A stretch of DNA of 64,000 nucleotides, taken from assembly GCF_018137965.1 (NCBI RefSeq), contig NZ_CP073100.1:1302001-1366000 (forward strand), read 5' to 3'. The stretch is from Luteolibacter ambystomatis (GTDB taxonomy: Bacteria > Verrucomicrobiota > Verrucomicrobiia > Verrucomicrobiales > Akkermansiaceae). Position 1 is the stretch's first letter; each line of letters opens with the position of its first letter. Below are positions 38,401 to 47,062 of this stretch, one piece after another. The translations under genes were made by a program, and so were the position numbers. The notes beneath the pieces are model-generated. The model saw only the letters and a list, made by a program, of their open reading frames with translations. It searched no databases and was not told where the DNA came from.

Positions 38401-38720
38401 TCGTCGCCGGTGACGGCGAGGAGCAAAGAACAACTCTTCGGCAGGCTGAACACGAAATCCCAGCCAGGCGTCCGGTTCTCCCCGGCGTTCATCCGTGGCG
38501 TGAGTTTCTTGTCAGTCAGTGGATGGCGGTTGTGAAGTAGCGCCGTAAATTGTTTCGCGGTTTCTGTGTTGCCCGACGCAAGCCCCAGTTTTTCCAAGGC
38601 AAGGCCATGCCATCTGCCTTCGACCTCGTGGCCCAGGCTGTAGTAATCCTCGCGCTTCAGTCCTTCCGTATAGTAGTGGGCGGCGCTGGCGGCGTTGGTA
38701 CTCTGGATAATTCTAAGCAT
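35430..38720 (-). CDS. MobF-family conjugative relaxase-helicase (TrwC/TraI type)
   Basis: A 1096-residue protein. The relaxase half has tyrosines at 16/17 and 26/27 (AAHYYTEGLKREDYYSLG), as in TrwC, and the metal-binding histidine triad PHFHIHAYVFN near 165. The helicase half has Walker A GKAGSGKTTLL near 440 and VILIDEAGTIG. The late SF1 region contains GYDTSHSSQGKT and FYVSISRGKERL. The last 200 residues are basic and low complexity. The enzyme would nick one strand at oriT and unwind it for transfer. No coupling protein or mating-pair genes are in the window, so the element may depend on a helper or continue to the left. Confidence 0.93.
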   Translation of the reverse strand: MLRIIQSTNAASAAHYYTEGLKREDYYSLGHEVEGRWHGLALEKLGLASGNTETAKQFTALLHNRHPLTDKKLTPRMNAGENRTPGWDFVFSLPKSCSLLLAVTGDEELKRAFRESVAETMAEIEKQVATRVRIGRRQEDRATGNFAWCEFLHTTTRPLEDGLPDPHFHIHAYVFNLTHDLVEDRFKAAKIREIKDNGFFYEALYDSILTQKLEKIGYPVERTAKGWELAWLNDPSLLKKFSRRTDEIEKLAKQLGITDPKEKDKLGAKTRNRKKNGLSESDLVEAWKSRMNGAEQAALDQAYRRQLRPPSAPRTTVGEALDFAEAKLFQRESVVDRNRILASALKFGVGSVTLADIEAEMKRRGFIEREIGGEPKVTTIPRVVEEALMIQRVRDGRGKLAPIHKGRLSFSRDFLSKEQREAVRHILKSHDQVIALRGKAGSGKTTLLSEVREQVEKSGRRLFAFAPSAQASRGVLRDEGFKGAETVARLLVDKQLQLATRGHVILIDEAGTIGIPDLARIMEIAGQSTRVILSGDTGQHAPVARGDSMRLLETYAGLPVATVRQIRRQESEGYRKAVEAMADKDLKTAFARLDEIGAITEVPDAEIRYQRLARDYAQCILETGIAPLLVSPTHAEARAAVKAIRVHLSEIGKLGPEQRFRQYRELKWEDAEKGRAENYEPGQMVQFHQNVAGIKRGAILPVLGVDPAKTVWAQAPNGKRVALDLAKADRFRVYEIGEVQFAPGDPLKITNGGRDLNGRRLENGKLSTVKGIGKDGRITLANGLVLSPDFGHVAHGYDTSHSSQGKTSREVFVAQSAMSFRAGSSEQFYVSISRGKERLRIYTDDRTGLQLAVGNSARRLSALEFTGLGEEIFMKGSLKGVEWTKRIAANREHRKQKFASHAQKVMADRNIDPKQAISSFVDYIEMRRANVSPDGKNRAKGHPDSRKSKGRGKKGIPDPRRNEKAEKQPEQPAELSKKPDPKEPEKKRTSPREDKPKKPEGKRANRGIKNSELQDTAKEMKASDKHLKEVVERTQRGRDAAKRGSQREIDFSKTKASVGKLSGNKKTREEQIKQQITQKPPSPKPPTPTPPIRRGR

Positions 38721-38780
38721 TTCCTCAGCCTAAACGTAGGGCGGTCACATTGTCATGGTGCCGACGCGAGCAATCTTGTG

Positions 38781-38818
38781 AGTGCTGCTCGAAGAGGAGG
38801 GTGGCTTGTGGCAGCACT
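38781..38818 (-). other. Inverted repeat between the STAND gene and the relaxase
   Basis: Eight-base arms AGTGCTGC / GCAGCACT with a 22-base loop lie in the 114-base gap upstream of the relaxase. It may be a weak terminator or part of an origin of transfer. I cannot identify a nick site. Confidence 0.25.
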
Positions 38819-38834
38819 TCGTTCATGGAAAGGT

Positions 38835-41702
38835 CTATTCCAAGTCGATCGCCGCGAGGTCCTTCAGGTGTTTCGGTCCCAGTCGCCCGAAATGAGCTTT
38901 CGCCCAAGGGTGATGAAATCCGCACAAGTAGGAGCGGCGGCGTGCAGACCGACGAAGTTGTTCTGCTAGAGCGGAGTCTCCCGTTCGGAGATGGAGACGC
39001 GCCATCAGAAGTTCCGCCCTTATCTGATGGGGAAGCCATCCCAACACTGCTGCTCGTGATTGCACCGAGCGAATGTCTTCGAGTGCCTGCCCCTCGTCTC
39101 CCGAGCCGATCGCCCATTCTGCTCGAACTAGGCGCGCTGGTGCCTCGAAGTGAAACTGAGCCCTGTCGCTGGCAATTGTAACGGCCTCGTCCAGTTTATG
39201 TTTCGCCACCCTCGCAAGTCGTGAGCGTTGCTTTGCGTGAGTCGTTTGGAATGCTGACGTCAACAAGGCGAGGCCGTGGAGGTAGGATTCTGTGTTTCCA
39301 AACTCATGCCTCCTTGCGTCGTAAGCCGCCTCGCCTCGCTCCACGGCCTCCAGCAGGATCGACGACGGTTTGGTTGCGGCAAGGTACTCTCCGTGTGCAC
39401 GTGCGGCCAGTCCGGGCAAGAGCGTGACCTCGCGAGAGGTGCGTTCTCGTGCCTTGGCCACGGTAGCTTCAAGTTCTTGTGTGGCGATGTGCTGAAGACC
39501 TTTTCCCAACAGGAACTCGCAAATATGTGCGACCGAGTAGTCTTGCGCTTCCCCTAGACGGAGATCGGAGTCCGTCTCTGCTTGTTTGTCCAAAATGCCA
39601 TTCTTCGCCTTCGCCAGCAGCCTCAGCCGTCTCAACGTGCCCAATCCATTGCTTCGGAGATTCCCAATCCAGCCGAAGACGCGAAGCTTGTGAACAAGCG
39701 CAAAGAGCACCACTCCAACAAACTCGGCATCATTGGACTTTTGGGCCGCCGTGTAGCCAAGATTGATGCAGCGGTCGAGCTGGGCCAGTGCTCCTGAATA
39801 GTTGCCTGCAGCGATCTGGCTGATGGCGTTTACATTTGCGAATCCACAGAACCACTTGGGGTCAGATGTGGCCTTTATCTGTCGTGTGGCCGCTTCGATG
39901 GCGTTCATTCCTGCTACCATTTCGTGAACGGCTCCGAGGTGGCAGAGCGGATAGATCTCGTAGCGGTGCGCAAATCGTTCGTAGGCGACTTCATTGTAAG
40001 CCAGCAACGGGTCGCCCATTTGGCAGCCGTGGACCACTGCGTCGAGCAATCTAAGCAGGGACGGCATGTCGCGAGGCTGAAATTCGAGAACGGAGTCCTT
40101 GTAGTGATCGTAGAGAATCCGGTTTATGTCGGACCAGAGCTTGGGCTTCTGTTCTCGAAGCGAGTTCGAGAAGTAGTTTTGGACTAACGGATGTAAGGTC
40201 AAATTGAGACCTTCGCCCTGTGCCAGTTTCAGTTGGTTGAGTTTGTCTGCTGCCAACAGCCAGCGTTCACGGGACACTGGAGGGAGGCCCATGCGTAGCT
40301 CTGGCAAGCTATCTAGAAGTATTTTGAGTGCCTCCGGATCGGGATCACGTTGGAAAGCGCTACAGAAGCTTAGGAGGGCAAGTTCCGGGGTTCCTGCCAG
40401 CATGGTTTCGTGGCGGGAGAACGCGCGAGCCAGGATGCCAGAATGTGCTCCTGCATCACTCGAATGAAGGCGAACCGCGTTTCGACGGTCATTGGTCAGA
40501 ATATTCAGAACCGACAACATTCCGAGCACAGGGTCCGCCTCCCTGCCCGCGAGCGTAGATAGCAAGTGGGCAAGTAACGGGGACCCTTCTGCCATCTCGA
40601 TGGCTTTCCTCCTCAAGCTGCCTGAGAGGTGAATCCCGTAGGCATCAAAGATTCCGGCAATCCACTCCGGCTTCATTGGCTGGAGATGGATTGTCGGGAT
40701 GGCGCGAGTTGGGACTTCAATCGGAACTCGAGTAGTGAGAACGATTCCGGCTCCTGCGATATCGGGAAAGTCCCGAATAAGTGCTTCGAGTTCCGGATAG
40801 GCTAGTCTTCCTCCACTGACGTTGGTCGTCCGGGCTGTCATCACCTCGCAGCCATCCAAGACGATCCGGCAGGGACGATTCGTGATCGCCTCTATCCATC
40901 GCGCTACGATCTCCCCTCGAGACGCTCCGTCGTTGGTTTCCAATCCTAGGAACTCGTCCAAGGCCCGACGGAAGGGCCACAAGGGGAGATGGTGATGGCC
41001 ATTCACACCTTGCCTGTAGAAGGGCCAAAAGAAGATTGGGCGCGTTCCGTTCCAGCGTCGTATAAGACTTGTCTTACCTTGGCCGCCCGGGGCCACTACC
41101 TGGAATAGGCCGTTGCCGCTGGTTTCCTGTTCTTCCAGCAAGGTTAGTTCATCCTCGCGGCCGACAAAAACTGTTTCGCGGCATTGCCAAGGCGAAATCT
41201 GCAATTCCTCGGCCAAGGTTCTTTCGATGCCCGATAGTTCGATGAAGCCTGCCTCATACTGTCCAATCCAGACCGAGACCTCGGCAGGGGTCACCCGATA
41301 GGTTTCGGATGAAGCGTGGATTCCTGCAAATCGATTCTCGGACTGGGGATTGTCGAATCGAATCAGTCTCGCAATCGAAGTGCTACAGTTGCTGCCATCG
41401 CCGAAGAACGCGACCACCCAAGGCACAGCGTCTCGTTTGTATAGCTGTGACGCCGTGCTTCTCGCAAGAGTCATGGCGTGTGGTTCGTGGCCTAGCAGCA
41501 AATCGCCGGCCGAGGCTCCGAGCTTCAAGCGCAAGGTGCAAAGCAGCACTACCTTCCAGGCTTTTCCTTCGCGGATTCTTGCCCCTCCCGCGAGGGTGGA
41601 ATTAGGTCCTATTGCCGATGCAACGGTCGCCCCGTTGGCATGTAGATGCCAGCGTTCGAAGCGGAAGCCGTCGGGAGATTGGGAGAATCGGATGTCGAGC
41701 AT
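38835..41702 (-). CDS. STAND-type NTPase with unknown N-terminal domain and helical-repeat C-terminus
   Basis: From ATG 41702 the product has 955 residues. A TTG at 41786 would add a proline-rich extension of 28. CRETVFVGREDEL leads into Walker A VAPGGQGKTSLIRRW and Walker B CRIVLDGCEVM, the STAND pattern. LVQNYFSNSLREQ follows as in the winged-helix region. From about 560 to the end are TPR-like helical repeats (FANVNAISQIAAGNYSGALA..). The first 190 residues are an unassigned putative effector or coupling domain. STAND proteins sense a ligand with C-terminal repeats and then oligomerise. A defence or regulatory role is inferred. Confidence 0.75.
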   Translation of the reverse strand: MLDIRFSQSPDGFRFERWHLHANGATVASAIGPNSTLAGGARIREGKAWKVVLLCTLRLKLGASAGDLLLGHEPHAMTLARSTASQLYKRDAVPWVVAFFGDGSNCSTSIARLIRFDNPQSENRFAGIHASSETYRVTPAEVSVWIGQYEAGFIELSGIERTLAEELQISPWQCRETVFVGREDELTLLEEQETSGNGLFQVVAPGGQGKTSLIRRWNGTRPIFFWPFYRQGVNGHHHLPLWPFRRALDEFLGLETNDGASRGEIVARWIEAITNRPCRIVLDGCEVMTARTTNVSGGRLAYPELEALIRDFPDIAGAGIVLTTRVPIEVPTRAIPTIHLQPMKPEWIAGIFDAYGIHLSGSLRRKAIEMAEGSPLLAHLLSTLAGREADPVLGMLSVLNILTNDRRNAVRLHSSDAGAHSGILARAFSRHETMLAGTPELALLSFCSAFQRDPDPEALKILLDSLPELRMGLPPVSRERWLLAADKLNQLKLAQGEGLNLTLHPLVQNYFSNSLREQKPKLWSDINRILYDHYKDSVLEFQPRDMPSLLRLLDAVVHGCQMGDPLLAYNEVAYERFAHRYEIYPLCHLGAVHEMVAGMNAIEAATRQIKATSDPKWFCGFANVNAISQIAAGNYSGALAQLDRCINLGYTAAQKSNDAEFVGVVLFALVHKLRVFGWIGNLRSNGLGTLRRLRLLAKAKNGILDKQAETDSDLRLGEAQDYSVAHICEFLLGKGLQHIATQELEATVAKARERTSREVTLLPGLAARAHGEYLAATKPSSILLEAVERGEAAYDARRHEFGNTESYLHGLALLTSAFQTTHAKQRSRLARVAKHKLDEAVTIASDRAQFHFEAPARLVRAEWAIGSGDEGQALEDIRSVQSRAAVLGWLPHQIRAELLMARLHLRTGDSALAEQLRRSARRRSYLCGFHHPWAKAHFGRLGPKHLKDLAAIDLE

Positions 41703-41903
41703 GTTGGCGGATAGAGGCGTCAGATCGGCGGCTTGGATTGAGATGGGACTGGGGATGGGGAATGTGAAAGGGAGGGGAGGCGGCAACTCCGGCTATCGGG
41801 GCATCGATCTTCGGTCACTACGCAGCCAATTAGGTCTCCGCTGGCGCTTCACGGATGCCGCCTGCGAGGGCCTAGACCTTTGTCCGTGGCAGGCGCCGTG
41901 GAC

Positions 41904-41923
41904 CACTACTCAGGGCGGTAAAA
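41904..41923 (+). repeat. CTAC-N6-CGGTAAAA element, copy 6
   Basis: CTAC, TCAGGG, CGGTAAAA, 40 bases before the excisionase-like gene and reading towards it. It lies in the divergent region between the STAND gene and that gene. Confidence 0.6.
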
Positions 41924-41962
41924 AGCCTGATGAGCGGTTGAGTTCGCTTCTCGTGGGAGCCG

Positions 41963-42358
41963 TTGGCCGTTAGATGCATCCCGGTGACAGAGAAACGGGC
42001 GTTCACACCGGCTGAATTTGCTGCCTTATTTGGGCGGGAGAAGACTTGGACCTACCGCTTATTGTATGCGGGGAAGATCAATGGTATCAGCGACTATGGC
42101 CGAATGATGATCCCAGCGTCGGAAGCGGCGAGGATCGAGTCGGAAGGGAAGCGCTACCTGGGCAAGAGGAGCGCGGCTAAGAAGGCCGTGCCCGAAAAAT
42201 TGGCGCGGAAGCAAGGGAGGCCTCTGGCTAAAGGTGCAGTCGATTGGTCTGCATGGGTGGAGAGCCGTCGGAACAAGATGGGACGGGCCAAGGGTATTGG
42301 CGGCAATGCAAAGACGACTCAGCCGACTGCAAAGAAGAAGGGTTCTCGGTCCGCCTAG
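41963..42358 (+). CDS. Excisionase-like helix-turn-helix protein
   Basis: A 131-residue basic protein. Residues about 12-55 (RAFTPAEFAALFGREKTWTY then MMIPASEAARIE) have the MerR/Xis-like pattern of small excisionases: a winged helix with the ..TPAEFAxLFGR.. entry helix. The C-terminal half is lysine-rich and disordered. The TTG start at 41963 follows GGGAG by three bases. A GTG at 41984 is the alternative. It overlaps the integrase stop by four bases, tail to tail. Its place next to the integrase supports a role in excision or its regulation. Confidence 0.65.
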   Translation: MAVRCIPVTEKRAFTPAEFAALFGREKTWTYRLLYAGKINGISDYGRMMIPASEAARIESEGKRYLGKRSAAKKAVPEKLARKQGRPLAKGAVDWSAWVESRRNKMGRAKGIGGNAKTTQPTAKKKGSRSA

Positions 42359-43458
42359 GCGGCGAACGACACCTTCTTGGCGGCAGCTCGACTATGTTCG
42401 TTGCGGAGGTGGCCGTAAGTTTTCATTGCGAGCGCCCCGCCATCCAAATGCCCAAGCCACTTCGACACGGTTGGAACATCCACACCTGACTCAATGCAGA
42501 TTGTGGCGAAGTAATGGCGAAGGTCGTGATGGGTAATACGCTTCATTCCGACCTTCTTCGCTGCGTGGTCCATCGACTTCTGGGCTTCGTTCACCCGGAA
42601 GAGAGGAGCTTTGAGCTCCTCGGCTCCGCGGCGTGCCTTGATCTTGGCAATGAGTTCTTTCATTGCCGCGTTGATGGGGACACGCCGGATCTGGCTGTTC
42701 TTGGTGCCTTCATCCGGATCGCCGCGGACAATGATCTCCTCGCGGACTTCGTCAATATCGGCAAGGCTGATGCAGGCCGCCTCGCCTTTACGGACGCCCG
42801 TATAGGCTAGGCCTTCGACAAAGTCTCCGGCATCTTGGGAGAAGCGACCTCCAGCACCGCGAATTGCTCCGATCCACTTCGCAAAGAGCTCTTTGGTCGG
42901 GAGCTTTGAAGCCAGATCCTTGGATCTCGGCTTCAACCGCTTCACCTGCAGGGCGGGATTGGTGGCTCGAGCCCCGTGCTTCATGCTTACTTCGAAAAAC
43001 TGGCGAAGTAAGGAGACGGCGTTGTTGTAGCGGGTGGCTGACGTGGACTTCGCAAATCTGCCAGCCCAATCCTGACACATCGCGGGAGTGATCTTGCGTG
43101 CCTCCATGTCGTCCATGCCGGGCCACGACCGCGATAGGGAGGTGGCAACCTGCCTCCAGTAGTGTCGGGTGCCTGACTTGAGGCTCGCGTCGTTCTCTAT
43201 CTCTTTCAGCCGAATGGTCTTAGCTTCGCCAATGGTCATGCGAGGAGAGACCAATTCGTTGCCGTGCATCTCCTCGCGGGCGGTTTCGCTGTTGAGGGCC
43301 TTTTCCAACTCCGCCTTGGCCACGGAGAGGAGATCGGTTTTGAGGCTGCGCCATGTGGGCTTGCCACCGACTTTCATACGCGCATAGAACGTGCCCGACG
43401 AATGACGGTAGAGCTGCTGCACTTTGGTGGGCGTCCAAGTCTTGGGCTTCGGCTTCAT
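42355..43458 (-). CDS. int: Tyrosine integrase of the mobile element
   Basis: From ATG 43458 the protein has 367 residues. The N-terminus (VQQLYRHSSGTFYARMKVGG) is an arm-binding type region, the middle a SAM-like core-binding domain, and the C-terminus the catalytic domain: R in YTGVRKGEAA, HHDLRHYFAT, WLGHLDGG and Y in MKTYGHL. The frame stays open for 63 codons further, but those codons translate the antisense of the tRNA and are not protein. The gene ends against the excisionase-like gene and begins 105 bases from the tRNA. It would insert and excise the element at that tRNA locus. Confidence 0.92.
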   Translation of the reverse strand: MKPKPKTWTPTKVQQLYRHSSGTFYARMKVGGKPTWRSLKTDLLSVAKAELEKALNSETAREEMHGNELVSPRMTIGEAKTIRLKEIENDASLKSGTRHYWRQVATSLSRSWPGMDDMEARKITPAMCQDWAGRFAKSTSATRYNNAVSLLRQFFEVSMKHGARATNPALQVKRLKPRSKDLASKLPTKELFAKWIGAIRGAGGRFSQDAGDFVEGLAYTGVRKGEAACISLADIDEVREEIIVRGDPDEGTKNSQIRRVPINAAMKELIAKIKARRGAEELKAPLFRVNEAQKSMDHAAKKVGMKRITHHDLRHYFATICIESGVDVPTVSKWLGHLDGGALAMKTYGHLRNEHSRAAAKKVSFAA

Positions 43459-43562
43459 GGCGGTGGAAGGGCTTTGCCAAGCCTTCGTATAAAAGCAGTG
43501 TATAATGGCTCGTCTTTGGGTCAAGTTTCGCCGCTCATTGTTACTGATTTTCAGCAAGTTTT

Positions 43563-43636
<74 letters not shown>

Positions 43637-43784
43637 TTGACCGCCAATTAGTTGAGGCGTTTCAGGATTTTTTGGACGTGTCGGTAGGGCAATGACAGGT
43701 CATTTCGGCAATCGCATTTTTTGAGTCGCGATCGCTGGTCCTGCACCCAAAGTCCCTGATTGGAGCCGAGGTTGGGAAGGGATA

Positions 43785-43811
43785 GGTCGTAGGTTCGAGC
43801 CCTACCGGGTG
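43785..43811 (+). repeat. tRNA 3'-end-like fragment
   Basis: GGTCGTAGGTTCGAGC then CCTACCGGGTG copies the T-arm and acceptor end of the tRNA 150 bases upstream. One T-stem pair is changed on both sides (G-C to A-T), so pairing is kept. It looks like an attachment remnant or the end of a decayed tRNA. The rest of 43636-44298 contains no gene I can support, only an AT-rich stretch from about 44200 that probably holds the promoter of the RHS operon. Confidence 0.5.
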
Positions 43812-44298
43812 TGATAGATGTTTCGTGAGAGGATTGGCAGCGGATGGAGAGGTATTGGACGTCTTGGCCGGTTTCGTCTCCTTTTTGGAAACCGCGCTCG
43901 ATTACCGTGGGGAGAGGCTCGGAATTCTACAGGCGTGAGTTGGACCACTGAATCAAGATGTGCAGGCGGAAATCACTTGCTATTAAAGGATTGCGACGAG
44001 ATTTATCTCTGCGGGAGCCTCGGTCGCATGTCATCTGGGGAGTTCGCCAGAGCAGAGGGCCAACGAAGCGAGATCGGGAGATCCTGAGTCCTGCTGCCCC
44101 CATTCTTTGGAGGATTTGGAGGGCCGTCATAACAGGAAATCCCCAGGTTTCCAGCCGTCCCATTTTCGGGGAGGACGTCACTATCCCCGTCTCGAAAAAG
44201 CGAGCTCAGGTGAGATTTATCTTGTCATTCATCATGGTTCCAACATGAGATGTTATTGAGTTTGATATGAATTAAAAAGACTGATTTTTCTCGAACCT

Positions 44299-45519
44299 AT
44301 GAAATCGATGCAATTTGATTACGCTTCATCAGCTCTGTTGGCCTTGGCGATCATGACAGGATCTATGGGGACGGTTCTGGCAGCTCCGACCGTGGAACGT
44401 TATGAACGCGATGGTTCGGGAAATCTTGTCTCCATTTCGAACGGACGATCGGAGGCCAGACTGGAATACGATCGCTCCAACAAAATCGTCTCACGGACGG
44501 AGGACTCCGGTGTCACCACCTTTGAATACAATGCCGCAGGCCTTGTTGTCAGGGAATTGAGAAATGGCAGCCTTTTCCGCGAGTACACATACGGCATGTT
44601 GGACAAAGTCGTGAAAATCTCGGAAGGGGATGAATCGACTGAATTCTATTACAACGCTGCGGGAATGCTGATCGGGAAGCAGAAGCGCGGAGGAGCGGAG
44701 AGCTGGGCGTGGGATGGCTATGGCCTGCTGATGCGAGGTTCGGTCGTGTTTTCCAATGAAGATCATATATCCGGAGGGATTCCGGCTCTGGCATCGGATG
44801 CCCAGCAGCCTCTTCTCAGTGATTACCTCGGAACGTCTTTCGAAGCGGAATCCTCATTTGGAAAAGGAATCACCGGCGTTGGGCAGCGTTTTACCGGAAA
44901 ACCCTTTGATGCCGATTTGGGTGCGGTTGTGTTTCCGTTCCGGAATTTCAGATCGGATCTTTGCCGTTGGAGTGGCCCTGATCCCTTGGGATATCCGGAT
45001 GGCGGCAACACCTACGCCTACGCCTCCTGCCCGACTTCTTCCATGGACCCGACGGGACTTCTGGATATGGCGACCAAGGTCGACACCGGCACGACGCAGG
45101 TCGTCAGCCATGCCAGCGGCCTCTCTTGGAATACCAAGATCTGGACGGTCAAAACCGATGACCACTCGTACACCGCGACATTGTATCAGAATCTCGAAAG
45201 CGCCACGAAGCCCCAGGCGAACTACAACTGCCACGGGTATGTGTTCGGAGGTTCGGGCTACTGGATCGACAATCCGGATGTGGCCGGAATCCTGACTGGA
45301 GACAAATGGGTTCTTGTCGCCGAGGCGGATATTAAGGCGAGCAAAAGCCCTTACATCGGTGTATATAATGGCAATGAACACAGCGTCAAGGTCACCAAAT
45401 GGGTCGATGCGTCGGTTCAGGAAGTGACAGGCAAAGGGGGGGTGACTCCCGCTCCCGTCACGACCACACCAGCTGCCGGATGGACGACCGGAGCTTCACT
45501 CAAGTATTACGAAAAATGA
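44299..45519 (+). CDS. Exported RHS-core protein with a distinct C-terminal domain
   Basis: A 406-residue protein with a signal peptide (ALLALAIMTGSMGTVLAAP). YD-type repeats follow (ERDGSGNLVSISNGR, YDRSNKIVSRTED, YNAAGLVVREL). The RHS-associated core is FTGKPFDADLGAVVFPFRNF through GPDPLGYPDGGN to SMDPTGLLD, where the conserved part ends. The remaining 150 residues are variable, as in polymorphic toxins. They hold NYNCHGYVFGGSGYWIDN and later NEHSVKV, which could be the Cys and His of a papain- or NlpC-like fold. That is an inference. Two further genes follow with ATGA overlaps. Confidence 0.78.
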   Translation: MKSMQFDYASSALLALAIMTGSMGTVLAAPTVERYERDGSGNLVSISNGRSEARLEYDRSNKIVSRTEDSGVTTFEYNAAGLVVRELRNGSLFREYTYGMLDKVVKISEGDESTEFYYNAAGMLIGKQKRGGAESWAWDGYGLLMRGSVVFSNEDHISGGIPALASDAQQPLLSDYLGTSFEAESSFGKGITGVGQRFTGKPFDADLGAVVFPFRNFRSDLCRWSGPDPLGYPDGGNTYAYASCPTSSMDPTGLLDMATKVDTGTTQVVSHASGLSWNTKIWTVKTDDHSYTATLYQNLESATKPQANYNCHGYVFGGSGYWIDNPDVAGILTGDKWVLVAEADIKASKSPYIGVYNGNEHSVKVTKWVDASVQEVTGKGGVTPAPVTTTPAAGWTTGASLKYYEK

Positions 45520-46313
45520 TCAGAATGAAGCCATCCGTAGCATCCACCTTGATTTTCTCGATTCTGGCGATTGGGGTGGTCGGAGGTTTGATTTGGAACT
45601 TGAGGAAGGGCGGGAATAAGCCAAATGGGAATGAGGTTCTCTCACCTCGTTCAGACGCGGCTTCATCCGTCGTCAGATCGGTGGATACTTTGGCATCCTC
45701 TTCTGTCAATAGTTCCAAAACGGATGGCTCTTCCTCGTCAACTTCCCAAGCCTTGCAGACCCCTGTAGGAAACCCGGGAGTGGGCGGACGTTCTTCGGGT
45801 GCTGTTTTTGAAGGGAAAAATGGAGGAATGACTCTTGGCATTTCCCAAGCTGGAACTTTCAGAGTCTCGATCCCGGCACAATCCTCCTCTTTTTTCAAGC
45901 GGACGGCTGATTCGCCTCTAAGCCCTATCGAAGGCTTTGGGGTGCCCACCGGGGCTTACATCAAGATCCGCAACAAGGCGGGAGAAATCCTTACGAACAA
46001 CCCCATGATCGATGGAGGATGGTATACCCCGTTGATTCATTCTTCGAAAATCACCGTGATAGATCCCCGGCAGAAGCCCGATCTCATTGCGGTTTCTGCC
46101 GATTCGGGTGAAATTCCCGTTTCGAGGCTCTTGGAATTCCTGGAGAGAACCCAACCTGATTTACCGCCATTGTCGGAACTTGAATTCAAGATTCTGGTGA
46201 AGAGTGAAGCCTTGCGGCTCTACAAAGCCGATGGATCTTCAGTGACCGCAGCGGACCTCAAGGATATCGAATCCGGATGGCTCAATGGACGGTATCTGGA
46301 GAAGAAACCATGA
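45516..46313 (+). CDS. Membrane-anchored protein of the RHS operon
   Basis: The ATG at 45516 overlaps the RHS stop as ATGA. The product has 265 residues with one N-terminal membrane segment (TLIFSILAIGVVGGLIWNL), a serine-rich linker and a C-terminal domain beginning GISQAGTFRVSIPAQSSSFF. No family recognised. Translation coupled to the RHS gene makes it a candidate immunity or accessory protein. Confidence 0.7.
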   Translation: MIRMKPSVASTLIFSILAIGVVGGLIWNLRKGGNKPNGNEVLSPRSDAASSVVRSVDTLASSSVNSSKTDGSSSSTSQALQTPVGNPGVGGRSSGAVFEGKNGGMTLGISQAGTFRVSIPAQSSSFFKRTADSPLSPIEGFGVPTGAYIKIRNKAGEILTNNPMIDGGWYTPLIHSSKITVIDPRQKPDLIAVSADSGEIPVSRLLEFLERTQPDLPPLSELEFKILVKSEALRLYKADGSSVTAADLKDIESGWLNGRYLEKKP

Positions 46314-47062
46314 AACCTTCGTTCGTGTCACTGGCGCTCGTTGCAGGAGGCTTTGTAGCCGGTTGCCTGATGACCTACCACCTTGTTGGTCCAAAGAGCG
46401 GATATGCGGTGAATGGAGCGCCTTTGGTTCCGCAATTTCAGCAGTCCTCTTCCTTCCCTTCAGCCGCATCGGAAAGTGCTCCCGGATCTTCAAGGCCTCG
46501 GAGTGGTGGAACTGTATCGAGGCCGGGTGCTTCCGCCACAAAGCCCGCACCTGCCACGGACGAGTTGTTGGACGCTCTGTTCAAGAATCGTCCGATTCAG
46601 CCCTTGTCCGGGGGTTATGCGTTGAATGATTCGATCTGCGATTTTCTTTCAATCACCGCCCCCGACCGGATAACGTTGGATGAGGCTCTTCATGCTGCTT
46701 TGCAGGATCTACAGGCCTTGCAGTTGGAAAACATTCATTTGGTTGAGTCGGGGGATAAGGAAACGCGATTTGTCATCAACTCGTTTCCCGAAGAAGGGAA
46801 GCGACGAAAAGAGCAACTCCTGAAGCAGATTCAGGAGACGTTGGGATCGGAGCGCTCCGCCTTGTTCATGAGAATCGCTGACCGGGAACTGGGAAATTCC
46901 TTTTTGAATTTCGGGGCATCAGACGCGAAAATTTCGATCTCCACCCTCGGATCATTGGAAAGGCCAAGCTACCAAACCCACTTGGTTGTGGGGGGGGAGG
47001 CTCGTCTGTTTGAAACGGACGCGGTCCCCGACCTTCTGAAGGGCATCATCACTACGGACTGA
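46310..47062 (+). CDS. Second membrane-anchored protein of the RHS operon
   Basis: The ATG at 46310 overlaps the previous stop as ATGA, with GGAGAAG just upstream. The product has 250 residues: an N-terminal hydrophobic segment (FVSLALVAGGFVAGCLMTYH), a low-complexity serine/proline linker, and a soluble domain with LDEALHAALQDLQALQLENI and KRRKEQLLKQIQETLG. No known domain. The third gene of a tightly coupled operon, with the same anchor-linker-domain layout as its neighbour. Between 47063 and 47277 I see no gene. Confidence 0.7.
   Translation: MKPSFVSLALVAGGFVAGCLMTYHLVGPKSGYAVNGAPLVPQFQQSSSFPSAASESAPGSSRPRSGGTVSRPGASATKPAPATDELLDALFKNRPIQPLSGGYALNDSICDFLSITAPDRITLDEALHAALQDLQALQLENIHLVESGDKETRFVINSFPEEGKRRKEQLLKQIQETLGSERSALFMRIADRELGNSFLNFGASDAKISISTLGSLERPSYQTHLVVGGEARLFETDAVPDLLKGIITTD

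Noticed and set aside
43745..43812. A second complete tRNA gene
   Set aside because: CACCC could pair with GGGTG, but no anticodon arm or proper D-arm can be drawn. Only the 3' end is tRNA-like.
44886..44893. TTTTACCG inside the RHS gene as a further copy of the 20-base element
   Set aside because: The CTAC half is missing at the required distance and it is inside coding sequence.
45399..45515. Upstream extension of the second RHS-operon gene
   Set aside because: It would overlap the RHS coding region by 120 bases. The ATGA overlap at 45516 gives a normal membrane-anchor start.
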